Origin: Hyaloscypha bicolor E
Lineage: Eukaryota > Ascomycota > Leotiomycetes > Helotiales > Hyaloscyphaceae
NCBI RefSeq assembly: GCF_002865645.1
Contig: NW_020194625.1
Location: 1-64,000 of the forward strand
Direction of reading: 5' to 3'
Length of the DNA: 64,000 nucleotides
Positions 1-13,300 of the stretch are shown piece after piece (the first letter of the stretch is position 1; every line of letters starts with the position of its first letter). A program made the translations under genes and the position numbers. The notes beneath the pieces are model-generated. The model had not been told where the DNA came from and searched no databases. It saw only the letters and a list, made by a program, of their open reading frames with translations.

Positions 1-3000
1 GTTATATAAAGCTTCTAGTTAATAGACTAATATAATATATACTTCTTTAATATATTAGGTAATATATTAGTTCTTAATAAAGAGATCTTAATAAATAATA
101 CCTCTATTACTTATAGTAATAATATTTTTTATAGAAATAGTTTAGAGGTTTTTATATTAGTATTTCTATATAAAAGTAATTCTAGTAGTATTTATATAAA
201 TAATACTTCTATTAAACTTGAGATTATAATTAATAATAAGATATTTATACTTTTTAGCTAAGAACTTAGTTTTTTAAAGCTTTAGTTACTTCGTTTTTAC
301 AAAATTATTATTTTTAATAAATAGGATATTATTAGTTTAAAGGCTAATAATTTTAAAGAATTACTTATTATAGAAAAGGCAAGAGTTATAAATTAATTAT
401 TTTATAAAAAGCTTATTAATATAGTAGAAATAGTAAGTTTTAAACTAGTAATTTCTAGCTTCTAATATATTATATAATAGTTTTATAACCTTTAGAACCA
501 AATTATTATTTAGATTTAGCTTTCTAATAAGCTTATAAAATAAGTTAATATAAAAATTATAGTTAAGTAAAGTTATTAATTAGATATAAGCTTGCGAGAT
601 ATTATATAAATATAGCTTTGTAATATCTATTATTATAGTAATAATACTAAGAATAATTCTCTAGCTAATATATTAAATAATTAGTAATTATATTAATATT
701 ATATATTTCTTACTATTATTATAAGCTTAGATAACTAGTCTTAATTTCTTAAATTCTCTTTTTATATTTTTATTCTTAATTTTATTAATAAACCGAGAAT
801 TAAAGATATGTATTTTCTTAAGTATCTGAGATCTAAAAATAACTTTAAATATGCTTTTTTCTAGGAGGCTAGTAACTTTAACTTAACGGGAGTTCTTATA
901 TAAGTTATTATCTTATAAGAATACTATAATATCCGGATTCTTATAAAAGTATTCTCTATTATATTTTAGTGAAATAGCAGAAATAATAAGAGAAATTATA
1001 CTTATATTACTTTTAGTTTTATTATAAAATTCAGGAATAGGTTTAGGTTTAGGGCTATTAGTAATAATCTTAATATTTCCTATATAAAAGGGCTTTATAG
1101 AAGTTAAGTAAAAAATAGTATTACTATATAATAAAGCTAGTATATAGTTCTTTCTATTAATAGCTACTAGCTTATATAGCCTATTCTAATTACTAGATTA
1201 ACTAGTATTTCCTTTATATTATATAAAAATATTTGAATTTAAGGGAAATTTATAAATATTAGTAATACTAGAACTATTTCGGGTATTTAGGGTATTTATA
1301 ATCTAATATCTAGTTTAAAGCTTCTGAATTTCTATTATTACTTTCTTAAATACTACTAATTACTATAATATAGTTAGTAATAGAGTATTATAAACTAAGA
1401 GAATTAGGATAATACTATTAGGTTTAGTAGAATTATTAATAGCTTTAAAAGCTATTTAGAATATAATATCCTTATTAATTCTATTAATTTCGGCTATAAT
1501 AATAAGATAAGTATATTAAATCGGGCTATAATAGTATTTTATAATTCTAATAAAATTATAAGTTTCTATAGAAATAATTTTAACTTTAGTTCCTATAATA
1601 TTCGTAAGCTAAGTAAACTTCTTACTAGTAAACTGCTTTTTAATATCTGCTATAATCTAATTAAGAGAGCCTAAATAGGTATTAATCTAATATTATTTTG
1701 GGATATTCTAAGTATATAATATACTAATATTTTAAAGCTATTAGCTAGCTTAATATTAAGTGCCTTTATTAATAATATGAAATATAAGCTTATTAGAAAT
1801 ATAGAAAATATTAATAATAATAAAATAATTAAAACTAATATTATTTCTTAGGTTAAACTTGAATTATTCTAGTAATTATCCGAATTTCTAATATTATTTA
1901 TAGTACTTTATAAGGTATTTAAGGGCTTTTATATTAATATTATAGTCTGCTTATTCTAGTATATTTCGGAGCTTACTAATAAATAAATAACTAAAATAGT
2001 AATATAAATATTATAATTTGATTTTTATAAAAAAGCAGGAATTATAAATAAAGAATTCAGAAATAAAGCTTTATAGAATAGTATTTTAAAATAAGAAAAA
2101 GTATTTAAAACATTATACTATAAATATAAAGTATCTAGTAAAAATAATAAGATAATTAATAAGATTATTAAAATAGATTTCTAGTTTATTTATATTAGCT
2201 AAGCTAAGTAAAAATAGAGTTTTTATAGGTATAATATAGAATTATACTTGCCTAATTAGTATTCTTATTATTATAGATCTAATAAAAAATATAAATCTAA
2301 TACTAAACTAGATATTAACTTGATTTTTAATAGTTTTATTAAGTTAGATACTACTATTAGTCTGCTATAAAGCTTGAAATTAGTTAGAACTAGTAATTAA
2401 GAATCTAGAGGCTCTAATATTAATTATAATTCTATAAAAGTAATAAGTATTATATCTTAATATATTATTAATTATATATATCTGGGCGTTTTCTATTTAT
2501 TTAATAGGCTCTAAAATATAATTTTTGCCTATTATCTAATATATAAGAGAAAGAAATATAAGGTTATTTATAAGAGTATTAGTTATAGAAATAATAGAAA
2601 CAGGAACTATAAGAGTAGCTAGGAAGCTCTTAATAGAAATAAAGTAAAAATTGGAATAATATTTCTTTCCTTTATTTATTTCTACTAGGAAGGCTTTAAA
2701 AGCATTACTTACTAGTTTGTTTTTATTACTCTTATTATTTTCTTTTTTTCGAATTTAGTAATATATTATATATAAGTATTACTAAAGTATTTATTAAAAT
2801 TACAGGTATTTCGGGATCTAAATTAGTAAATATTTCTATTCTTGAATTAAGCCTTCTTAGCTTTTTATTTCTCTAGTATATATTTCTATAAGTAGTATTT
2901 GGGTCTCTTATATATAAAACATAACTTCGGAATATAATTATTATAATTACAGGGCTTAAAGTAGTTATTACGGGTTCTAAAGTTATAGCTAGGTCCGTAT

Positions 3001-4215
3001 TAATAATTTCCGGATAAATAGTAATTTAAAAGATTTTAAGAATAATATTATTAATTAATAAAATAGGTTTTAGTAATAATTTATTACTTTTTCTTATAAG
3101 TAGTAATAGGTAATTAGAGCTTATTAATAAGCTAGCCGAGATTATTAGAAGAATCCGAAACTATATATTAATATACTAGTAAGCCTTAATAAAAGATAAT
3201 AATCTTATTATATAGGAATTCAGTATTTTATAAGATAGAAATAAAGCTATATTATAATTTATATAGGTTATTAATTAGTATTTAGACAAGCTTAAATATT
3301 GTTTTTTTAGGGTTCTTTATTATTATAGTTACTAAGATAATAGTATTTCATTTATCTAAATTTCAATAATAGAAACCAGGGCCTTTAAAAAAGCTATAAA
3401 TATTTATATAGGCCTTTTTATATATATAGCTCGAGAGCTAATTATTATAGAAGTAGTCTTATACTAGTTCTTTTAATATAATAAGAAAAGCTCTCGCTAG
3501 TATTTCTTCTAGAAGCTCTATATATTAGTAAATATTAAAAGAAATAATAAGTTTATAATTAAAACTATTATTAGTTCTATTATATTTCTATATTTTAAAA
3601 TATATCTTTATTATTTTCTTAATAAGCTTCCTAGCAAAAATAGTAAATACTAATTAATAGTAGTTCGGGTTTAGTAGTAATACTAATAATAATAAAAATA
3701 AAAGAAGTAAATAGCCTTAATTTAGAAAAGATAAATAAATAGCTTAATTTCTCGACTAAGATTATCTAGTTTCCTTATATCTAGTTTTATTTGAAGTAAA
3801 ATAAACTAATATAATAGGTCCCTAAAAAAGATCTATTCTAATTAGACTATTATTAATAATATTAGCTTTATTCTATATATTCTTTATTTTCTTTTAAGTA
3901 AGATTAATAAAGAATTATATAATAGTAAGGTTTCTATAATTCTATTTAATATAAATATTATTATAGTAAAGTTAGGTTTAGAGATTTTATATAAGTATAT
4001 GGCTAATTAGACTATATATTATATTATTAAAGTTTTCGAAGTTATTCTGGAATAGATCTTATAAATTATTATTACTTTTCTTATATAAGATATATTAATA
4101 TATTTTAGTAATTATATATTTCTAAAGTTTAGTCTTTATTATAATTATTAAGTTAATACCGTTCTTTTATTTCTTAATTAGCTTCTTTCTCTTATTAGTA
4201 TCTATACTAAACCAA
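1..4215 (-). pseudogene. Copia Gag-Pol polyprotein remnant (copy A)
   Basis: This is the mirror image of the polyprotein frame of copy B (about 10,370-15,310). Starting leftwards from roughly 4,215 it runs through the gag-like part, integrase and reverse transcriptase, and leaves the window before the RNase H end. It is riddled with in-frame TAA/TAG and no long open frame remains, so it cannot encode a functional product. The boundaries are estimated by comparison with copy B. Confidence 0.7.
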
Positions 4216-4317
4216 GCTCAGGTTCTCTCTAGTATATATATATAGTTTATAGCAGGAGGGATTTAAAAATAAAATAGTTTATAATAGGTTTATAAAAAGA
4301 TTTAGTAATAAAAATAT

Positions 4318-4480
4318 CCAGATACCTAATTTAGATATTAGATATCTAATTCAGATACCTAATTAAGATATTAGATACTTAGTTATTAAGATATTAGATA
4401 CCTAGTTATTAAGATACTAGATATCTAGTAATTAAGATACTAGATACCTGGTTTGAATATTAGATATCTAGTAAGATATT
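4318..4480. repeat. Minisatellite in Copia leader (copy A, expanded)
   Basis: Head-to-tail variants of a short unit containing agatac(c/t)taa/agatatctag repeat about a dozen times between the LTR and the coding part. The equivalent leader of copy B (about 10,185-10,275) has the same unit on the other strand but only about half the length, so the array varies in copy number between insertions. Confidence 0.7.
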
Positions 4481-4948
4481 AAAGTAAATATTTCGCTCTT
4501 AAATATTTTATTTATAATAAGAAATTTAGGAAATAAAATATTATAATTCCGGGAAAGTCTAAAGCTCAAAGAACTCAATTTAATAATAAAATCGAAGTAG
4601 TAGTTAAAGAGCTTTAAGAATATATATAGGATATATATTCCAGAAAAAAAGTTCTATAGGTATAAGTATTATATAAATAGAAAAGATAGTTTTTAAGAAA
4701 GTAATCTTGGGGCCAAAAGAAATTAATTTTAAAAAATAGTAGAAGTTAAATAAATAGATAATTAAATAACTAATTATTTATTAATTAGTAAGAATTAGAT
4801 ATTTTTTTTATAAGCTATTAAATACTTTTATAAAATTAATAAGTAGTTTCTTTTTTTAATATAGAATAGACTAGATTTGTCTTAGGCTACTAAATACTTT
4901 TAGGACTAATCTAAAATCTTATCTAATCTATATATATAAACTAATTAG

Positions 4949-5233
4949 TATTAGTTTACTAGTAATATATAATACTATTATATAGGTATAGAAATACTAG
5001 TTATATTAGTTAGTAAAATTATTATTATTCAGAAATAAGAAATATAATATTATAGTATTAATATATAATTCCTAAATCTACTAAGCCTAAAAGGGTCTAG
5101 TCTACTAGTCAAGTTACTAATAGGATACGAGGTTATATAACTATATCTCGTATCCTATATTCTATTACTTATATTCTATATCCTGTATCCCATAACTATA
5201 TATATAACTCCTAAAGAAATAGCTATACTAATA
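4949..5233 (-). repeat. 5' LTR of Copia copy A
   Basis: This 285-bp segment is the reverse complement of the LTRs of copy B (302/301 bp), from the equivalent of the terminal accaata/accgaca to the starting tattagtatagc. Its ends read TA...TA, as expected if the usual TG...CA termini were hit by RIP. Confidence 0.85.
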
Positions 5234-7597
5234 ATTAGATTATATATTAAGAATAATATTTTAGAAAAAGAAATACTAGTAATATAAAAAAGAATTTAAA
5301 AAATTTAAATAAAATAAAAAATATTAAAAAAGTAATAATAAAAAGTATATAATAAAGTTATATTATATATAAAAAATATTAAATAAATATTTTAGCTTTT
5401 TTAAAGTTTTAGAAATTATAAAAATATATAAATAAATATATAAATAAATATATTATTATTATATTAGGTTTATAATTTTTATAAGCTAGTATTATAATAA
5501 AACTAGAACTAATTAAAAATAAAAATAAAATAAAAATTGAAATATAATTTATTATAATTTATAAAAAGAATAAAAAGCTAAAGAAATGTTTTAATTATTA
5601 ATAAATAATCTAAAGATTATAAAAATAAATATTTTTATTAAGAAATTATTAAAAAAACCATATATTTATTCTTAGAAAAATTATATAAAAATTAGTAAAA
5701 TTTCTAATTTATATATTTTATAAATATTTTGTTTTTATAATTATTTCTTTTTATTCTTATTACTAGAATTCTTTCTAGAAATAAATTATAAATTAGCCTA
5801 AAAAGTAATTAATTATTTATAAAAAAATAAAAATAAAACAAATTTATTTATTATTAAAAATATTTTATATTTATATTAAATTAATAAGATTTAATTTAAC
5901 TTATATCTTAAATTATTAAAGGAATTTATAAGTTTTAAATAATAGCTTTAATATAAGAAATATATAAGAAAAAAAATAACTTTTTTTTATTTAAATAAAA
6001 AATAAGAAAAATATTTATATATATTTATAATTTAGAAATAATAACTTAATTATATTATATATATTTAAGAAATTTTAAATAATATTAGAATAAGAAATAA
6101 AAATAAAAGTTATAATTTATAGAATTAAATTTCTTATTTTTAGAATAATAATAATTATATATTAAATAATTATTATTTTTAATATAAATAAAATTAGAAA
6201 TCTTAATAATATTCTTGAAATATAAAATATAATAAAAGTAAATTAAAGCTATAAAAGTATTAACTAAATAGTTAATAATAAATTAATAAGTATAAAAAAA
6301 AGAATTTATTTTAATAAATAAAGAAATAAAAGAAAATATTAGAAAAAATTAAAAAAAAAAATTAAAAAAGCTTAAAAGAATTTAAAAAAGATTTAAAAAT
6401 AATAATAATAAGAAAAATTAAAAATAAGAAAAAGCTAGATATAATATTATAATTAAAGAAGAAAAAATTAATTAATAAAAAAAAGAAGTCTTTTTATAAT
6501 ACTTTTTTCTTTAATAATAATTACTAATTTAAAACTAATTATATATTAGAAATATTTAGAAAATTTTAAAGAAAGAATTTATAAATAAATTAAAAAATTA
6601 AAATAATTATTTATTTATAAATAGAAACTAAAATAGAATTTATAAATTAATTAGGAAATTAAATAAATTTTATATTTAATAATATATATTATATTTATAT
6701 TACTTTTATAAAAGAAAATTACTAGAAATAATTTATAAATTAATTAAATTTATTATTTAATTTAATATATTTGAGTTTAAAAAGGCTTATATATTAGTTA
6801 ATTCAAGTATTATAAATATTATAATAAATATATTTTATAGAATTATAAAAGCTATAATAATTCAAATTATAATAAAATATAATAGTTTTTTATTAATAGC
6901 TTTTAAAAGCTTATTAATATTAAAGAATTTAAATAAATAAATAAAAATTAAATAAAAATTAATTTAAATAATTTTACTAATACAAAAATTCGAGCTATAA
7001 TAAAATAATTAATAATTAATAAATTATTTTATAATTTAGATTATAATTTTCGTTTTAATAATTTCAGCTATATTAATTATTATAATTATTCTAAATCTAG
7101 AAATAAAATAAAAGCTAAAGAAAATACCTAAAATAATATAATTATACTAGATTTTGAATTATTTAATATTTTTTTAAAAACTAAATAAATTTTATATTAA
7201 AAAATTAAATAATATAATAATTTATCTAGTTCGAATTAGTAAAATTAATAAAACTAAAGCTAAAATAATATTTATAATTTTAGTAATAAATTTCTAATTA
7301 AATATAAATAGCTTTAATTTATTTAATAAAATTTAAGGTTTTATTAAATTAGAAAATAATAATTTTCTTTTCTTTTTTAATTTCTAATATTATTAGCTAA
7401 AATAAAATAAAAAAAGCTAAAAAAGATATTTCCGGAATTTAATATAAATTAATATTAAGAAAAGAAAATAAATTTTAATTTAGTAAATTAAGATTTAGTT
7501 TCTGAGTTTTTTTTTAGAGTTTTTATAATATTTATTTAATTAATAAATTTTACTAAATAAACTATAAATATATTAAAGTTTAATAAACTTTTAATAT
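5234..7597. other. AT-rich filler between two LTR elements, no gene seen
   Basis: This stretch is extremely AT-rich with dense stops in all frames. It lies between the LTR of copy A and the 171-bp LTR element. Before the insertion at 7,598 it was contiguous with the sequence now starting at 20,700. It is probably the remains of one or more older repeats destroyed by RIP. I recognise no protein domain in it. Confidence 0.5.
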
Positions 7598-7768
7598 TAA
7601 TATATATAAAGATTATAGAATAAAGAATTATATGAAATAATAAAAACATTAATTAAACTAGTTAGAAAAGAGCTTTAGTAAAATATAAAGCTTTAAGAAA
7701 TAAATATATAGATTCTAACTAAATAAAGTAATTATACTAGCCCTAATTTAGTAATTCTTATTATAATA
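7598..7768 (-). repeat. Left (3') LTR of the older LTR element
   Basis: It is 171 bp long and matches 20,529-20,699 along its full length, starting taatatatataaag and ending cttattataata. The outer flank aatat is repeated after the right copy. Confidence 0.8.
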
Positions 7769-9308
7769 TATTTATTTTATTTAATTAAAAAGCTTTAAAA
7801 TAATAAAAACCGTCTAATATATAAGTTTTATAAAACTATATTAATATTTAGATCCAAATAGGTTTAGTATATATTATTTCTCTAGATTACTAAATTTTAA
7901 AAGAATTTTATAAAAAGCCTTTCTTTTTATTAATTCTAGAGCCTTTAATTAAATTACTTTTTTTTAATATCTTTTTAGAACTCTTTTTTTAAGCTTTTAA
8001 TTATTATTAATATAGCTTATACTAGTTCTATTTCTTTTTATATTACTATTAAATTAATTCCGGCTTATAAATTTAAGATATTTTTAATTTAAAATATATA
8101 TTTTTTATATTTTTTATTAATTTTAGATAATATTAAATAACTTATAAAATTATAATAAATATAGCTATTAATTATTAATATAAAGCTTATATTTAATAAA
8201 ATGTTAAGGTTTAGATTCCTATAATATCTTTTAATATTTCTAGTATTTTTCTATTAAAAATAAAGAAAACTATTTCGAAATCTTATATTTTTTATTTTAT
8301 TTATATTAGTTTTAGAAATATCGCTTATATAAATTATTATAAATTTTTTATATTATTTTAAAGCTTGTTTTAATTTAATATAATTTCTTTTATTTTAAAA
8401 AATAAAGGTAATAGTTTTATTATAATATTATTAGTAGAAGTTCTTATTACTAGAAATATATTTTTAGTTATTTTTATTTTACTATTTTAATTTCTTATAT
8501 TTCTATTATATAGCTTTTTTTTATTAAATTTCTAATTATTAGAAATATTATAAGTTTCTTTTTTTTTCTTTTTTTTATAGATTCTTACTTTTTTAAAGTA
8601 TTTATTTATTTTTAAATATTTTATTTATATTATATTTAAGATTATTAAATCTAATAAAAAAAAAATTAATAAAAGCTTTTTTATTCAGGCTTTAGAAGCT
8701 ATTAAAAAGAGTAAAAAGTAGTTTAATTAAATAAAAGGCCTTTTATATAAGCTTATTAATATTATAATAGAATACTTTTAGATTCCTTATTATTAGCTTT
8801 TAAATTCTATTATTTTAATAGATTTTATAAATAAAAATATAAATAAAAGCCTTTTCTTATATTATTTAATTATTTTTATCTTTATTCTAATATTTTAAAG
8901 ATTTAATAAAGCTTTAAAATTCTTGAATTTAATTAGAATAAATTTTTTATAAATTTATTTAAAAATATATAACTTGAAAAATGCCTTTATTATACTTTTA
9001 ATATAGCTATATATTTTAGATATTAATATAATAAAACTTTATAATAATTGTTTTATTTTTTCTAATAATTAATTAAATAATTTATTTATTATTATAAAAT
9101 ATAATTTAGAGTTTTCTAAGATTTAAATATAGATTTCTAAATAGTTTTTAGAGAGCTATAGTTTCCTTTATTATATAAATAATTTTATATATTTCTAATT
9201 TAATTAAATAAATAGTTATAATATTTTATTAAATAGTATTTTATAATATTAAATTTCTAAATAAGGAAATTATATATTTATAGCTTAATTATTATATATC
9301 TAGATTAT

Positions 9309-9610
9309 TATTAGTATAGCTATTCCTTTGGGAGTTACTTGTATAGTTACGGGACACGGGATACGGGATATAAGTAATGAGATATAAGTAATGGGATATG
9401 AGATACGGGATATAATTATATAACCTTATATCTTATTAGTAACTCGACTAGTAGACTAGATTCCTTTAGGCTTAGCAGATTTAGGAATCATATATTAATA
9501 TTATAATACTATAATTCTTACTTCTAAATAATAATAATAACTTTACTAACTAATATAACTAGTATTTCTATACCTATATAATAGTGCCATATATTACTAG
9601 TAAACCAATA
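9309..9610 (+). repeat. 5' LTR of Copia copy B
   Basis: It runs from tattagtatagc to aaaccaata and pairs with 15,459-15,759. Its internal part carries short tandem variants of acgggatat/aagtaatgggatat. The differences between the two LTRs are mostly C/T and G/A. Confidence 0.88.
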
Positions 9611-10184
9611 CTAATTAGTTTATATATATAGATTAGAGAATAGAATCTTTTGAGCTAAAGAAGTATCCGGTAGCCTATAGTAAAATTGAACTAGTCTATA
9701 TTAAAGAAGGGAATTACCTATTAACTTTATGAAATATCTAGTAGCCTAAGAAAGAAAATAGCTAGCTCTTACTAAGAACTAATAACTACTTTATTAAAGT
9801 GGGAAATTACTTATTAACTTTATAAAGTATCTAGTAGCCTAAGGAAAAAGACTCTAATTCTTACTAATTAATAAGCGGTTAGCTATTTAACTATCTATCT
9901 ATTTAACTATCTATTATTCTTTAAAACTAACTTCTTTTAGCCCTAAGATTATTTTCTTAAAACCTATCTTTTCTACTTATATAATACTCGTATTTATAGA
10001 ATACTTTTTCCGGAATATATATTTTATATATGCCCTTAAAGCTCTTTAACTATTACTTTAATTTTACTATTAAATCGAGTTCTTTAAGCTTTAGACCCTC
10101 CCGGAATTATAATATTTCACTTCCTAAATTTCTTATTATAAATAAAATATTTAAGGGCGAAATATTTACTTTAATACTTATAAT

Positions 10185-10275
10185 ATCCCTAGATATCTGG
10201 GGCATCTGGTATCTGAACTAGATATCTAGTATCTAAACTAGGTATCTAGTATCTAAACCAGGTATCTGGATATCT
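10185..10275 (+). repeat. Minisatellite in Copia leader (copy B)
   Basis: This short array has units such as aggtatctagtatctaaac, lying between the 5' LTR and the polyprotein. It also explains a 63-codon open frame nearby, which is not a gene. Copy A carries a roughly twice longer version. Confidence 0.7.
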
Positions 10276-10369
10276 TTATTACTAAACCCTTTCTATAAAC
10301 TTACTATAAACTACCTTACCTTTAAACCTCTCTTGCTATAAATTATATATATATTAAGAAGGGCTTGAC

Positions 10370-13300
10370 CCTAGGGGTTTAGTATAGCGGAACTATAGGA
10401 TAAATACATATAGGTAAAGAAGTAGAAAGGCAGTATTAACCTAATTACCTATAATAATAAGGAAGTTCTAGACTATCTTAATACTAGACTATTTTAGTAT
10501 AAGATAGAGAAGTTAACTAATAATAATTTCTGGGAAGTATTTAAGAAGGATTTTAGTAATTTTGACCTCGAAATACTCAATTATCTAGATTAATATATAC
10601 TATATAAATTATAAGCTATTTTATAATACGGCGGCGTTTATATTAAATAAAATAATAAGAGACTTACTATTATATAGTCCTTAGTTAATACTATTTAGGA
10701 AGAAGAGTAATATATCTAGACTATAGCTAATATTATTATTACTAGACTAGACCTTAATACAGGCCCTATTACCTTATTATATATATCCCTTAATAATAGT
10801 ATTATAAGAAATTAATAAACTAAACTAATTATTACTTATACTTCTTTATTACCTATAATTACTCCTGCTAGTACCAGACCATAAAGAACTAGTAATAACG
10901 GATTTTTACTACTTCTACTATTTCTATTATTTTTAAATAGCCCTTTAGCTAGCCCTCTTATTATAAAGCTAATTAGAGAAGTAGTAAAAATATATATTAA
11001 GGCATAAAAGTATAATAGAACTAATAGTAGTTTTAACTAAAAACTCGCTATCTTTTTCAATATCTACTAATATATAGAGCTTTTATAAAAGGCATTAGTA
11101 AGAGCTTTTCTTATTATATTAAAAAGACTAGTATAAGATTATTATTATAATAATTAGCTCTCTTAATATACGTATAAAGAGGCCTATATAAATATTTATA
11201 GCTTCTTTAAAGGCCCTGGTTTCTAATATTAAAACTTAGATAAGTAAAACACTACTATAATAATAACTATAACGGCTTAATATTCTAAAAAAACAATATT
11301 TAAGCTCGTCTAGTTACTAATTAATAACCTATATAAATTATAATATGAACTAGTACCTGTCCTATAAAATACCGAATTCCTATATAATAAGATTATTACC
11401 TTCTATTAAGGCATACTAGTATACTAATATATAGTCTCGGATTCTTTTCCTAATCTCAGCTAACTTATTAATAAGCTCTAATTATCTATTATTACCTATA
11501 AGAAGAAATAATAGATTAATACCGAGATTCTCTTTACTAATTAATAATACTATTTTTAAAACCTTCCAAATTACTACCTGTCCGGAAATTATTAATACAG
11601 ACCTAGCTATAACTTCGGAACCCGTAATAACTACTTTAAGCCCTATAACTATAATAATTATACTCTAAAGTCATATTTTATATATAAGAAACCCGAATAC
11701 TGCTTATAAAAGCATATACTAGAGAAATAAGAGACTAAGAAGACTTGATTTAAGAATAAAAACGTTTACTAATTTAGATCCCGAAATACCCGTAACTTTA
11801 ATAAATGCTTTAGTAATACTTATATATAGTATATTACCAAATTCAAAGAAGAAAAGAATAACGAGAGTAATAAGAATAAATTAATAGGTAATGCTTTTGA
11901 AATCTTACTAGCAGAAATAAATAAAGGAGAGAAATATTACTTTAATTCCTACTTTACTTCTATTAAGAGCTTCCTAGCTACTCTTATAGCTCTTATTCCT
12001 ATTATTCCTATAACTAATACCCTTATAGATAACCTTACTTCTCTTTCTCTTATATACTAGATAATAGGCAAAAACTATATTTTAAAGCCTATTAAATAGA
12101 TAAAAGACACTTAGATATTTATAATTAATAGTATATTAAGATATAATACTTACTGCTTTTATAGAGTTATAATTAATACCAGAGCCTCTAGATTCTCAAT
12201 TACTAGTTCTAACTAATTCCAAGCTTTATAGTAAACTAATAGTAGTATCTAACTTAATGAAATTACTAAAGGTTAAGTTAATATCTAGTTTAGTATTAGA
12301 TTTATATTCTCTATTAGATCTATAATAATAAGAATACTAATTAGGTAAGTATAATTTTATATTATACCTATAAAGACTCTATTTTTACTTAGCTTGGCTA
12401 ATATAAATAAGCTAGGAGTCTACTTTAATAATCTTACTAATTATCTTATTATTTCTAATAAATGCTTTATACCTATAGTATAATGTTTTAGATATTCTTT
12501 CTTGCTTTAGAATACTATTCTATAAAGCTTTATTTCCGAATTCTTTACTTATAACTCCTGCTTTCTTATAGAGGTCAAATTATAATATCTATATTACTAT
12601 TTTAGTTATTTATTTATTAGTAAGCTTTAAAACATACTAGAATAAGCAGGCTATAATATTAATATAAAAGCCCTTAAGTATCTTATAAAGTATTATAAGT
12701 AATACCAGAAATTTGGATAATTACTAGAATAATTTAAGTTTAACTTAAAAGATAATATTAGCTTTAATTACTTTATTATTATTAATATTTTCTATATTTC
12801 CAGTAAGCCTATATTTTATATTATTAATAAAGGTACTAGATATTAAGCTAGCTAATAGCTTTAAAATATTAGTATATTATATACTTGGGGTATCCTAAAG
12901 TAGTATTAGATTAATACCTATTTAGGCCCTCCTGATTAGATTATAACAGATACCAGAAAGCAGTTTACTAGTAAGGAGTTTATTTAGCTTGCGAATACTA
13001 TAGGAACTAAGATTAAAATTATTTCCGTAAAAGCTTATAATTCCGTCGGAATTATAGAATACTACTATAGCCTAATTTAATATACTTATCTTATTATTAT
13101 AGCTAAAATTAATAGAATTAATAAGAATACCGTATTTTAAATAGCTTTTAAGGCTATTAATAATTCCGCTAGACCTAATAATATTATCCTAATTCTCTTA
13201 ATTTATAGTACTTTACCTTAAATAACCGAATATAATACCTTATTACTAACTATATTATAGTAATTAGTAGTACTCAAGAAGGTAATAATAGAAATTCAGA

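Larger units (their letters stand above)
1..5233 (-). mobile_element. Ty1/Copia LTR retrotransposon (copy A), RIP-degraded, cut by window edge
   Basis: The reverse complement matches the plus-strand Copia element at 9,309-15,759 over its whole visible length. For example, positions 1-100 mirror the RT/RNase H junction near 14,530-14,630. The 5' LTR lies at the right end (4,949-5,233) and the coding part reads leftwards off the window, so the 3' LTR is not visible. The coding frame is full of TAA/TAG where Gln or Trp codons would be expected, with very few CpA/TpG, which fits RIP rather than random decay. It lies in inverted orientation relative to copy B and in the same orientation as copy C at 44,729. 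The target duplication cannot be tested because the left end is missing; the 5 bases right of the LTR are attag. Confidence 0.85.

Noticed and set aside
10030..10221. 63-codon open frame
   Set aside because: It lies in the Copia leader and overlaps its minisatellite; no domain and no homologous open frame in copies A or C.
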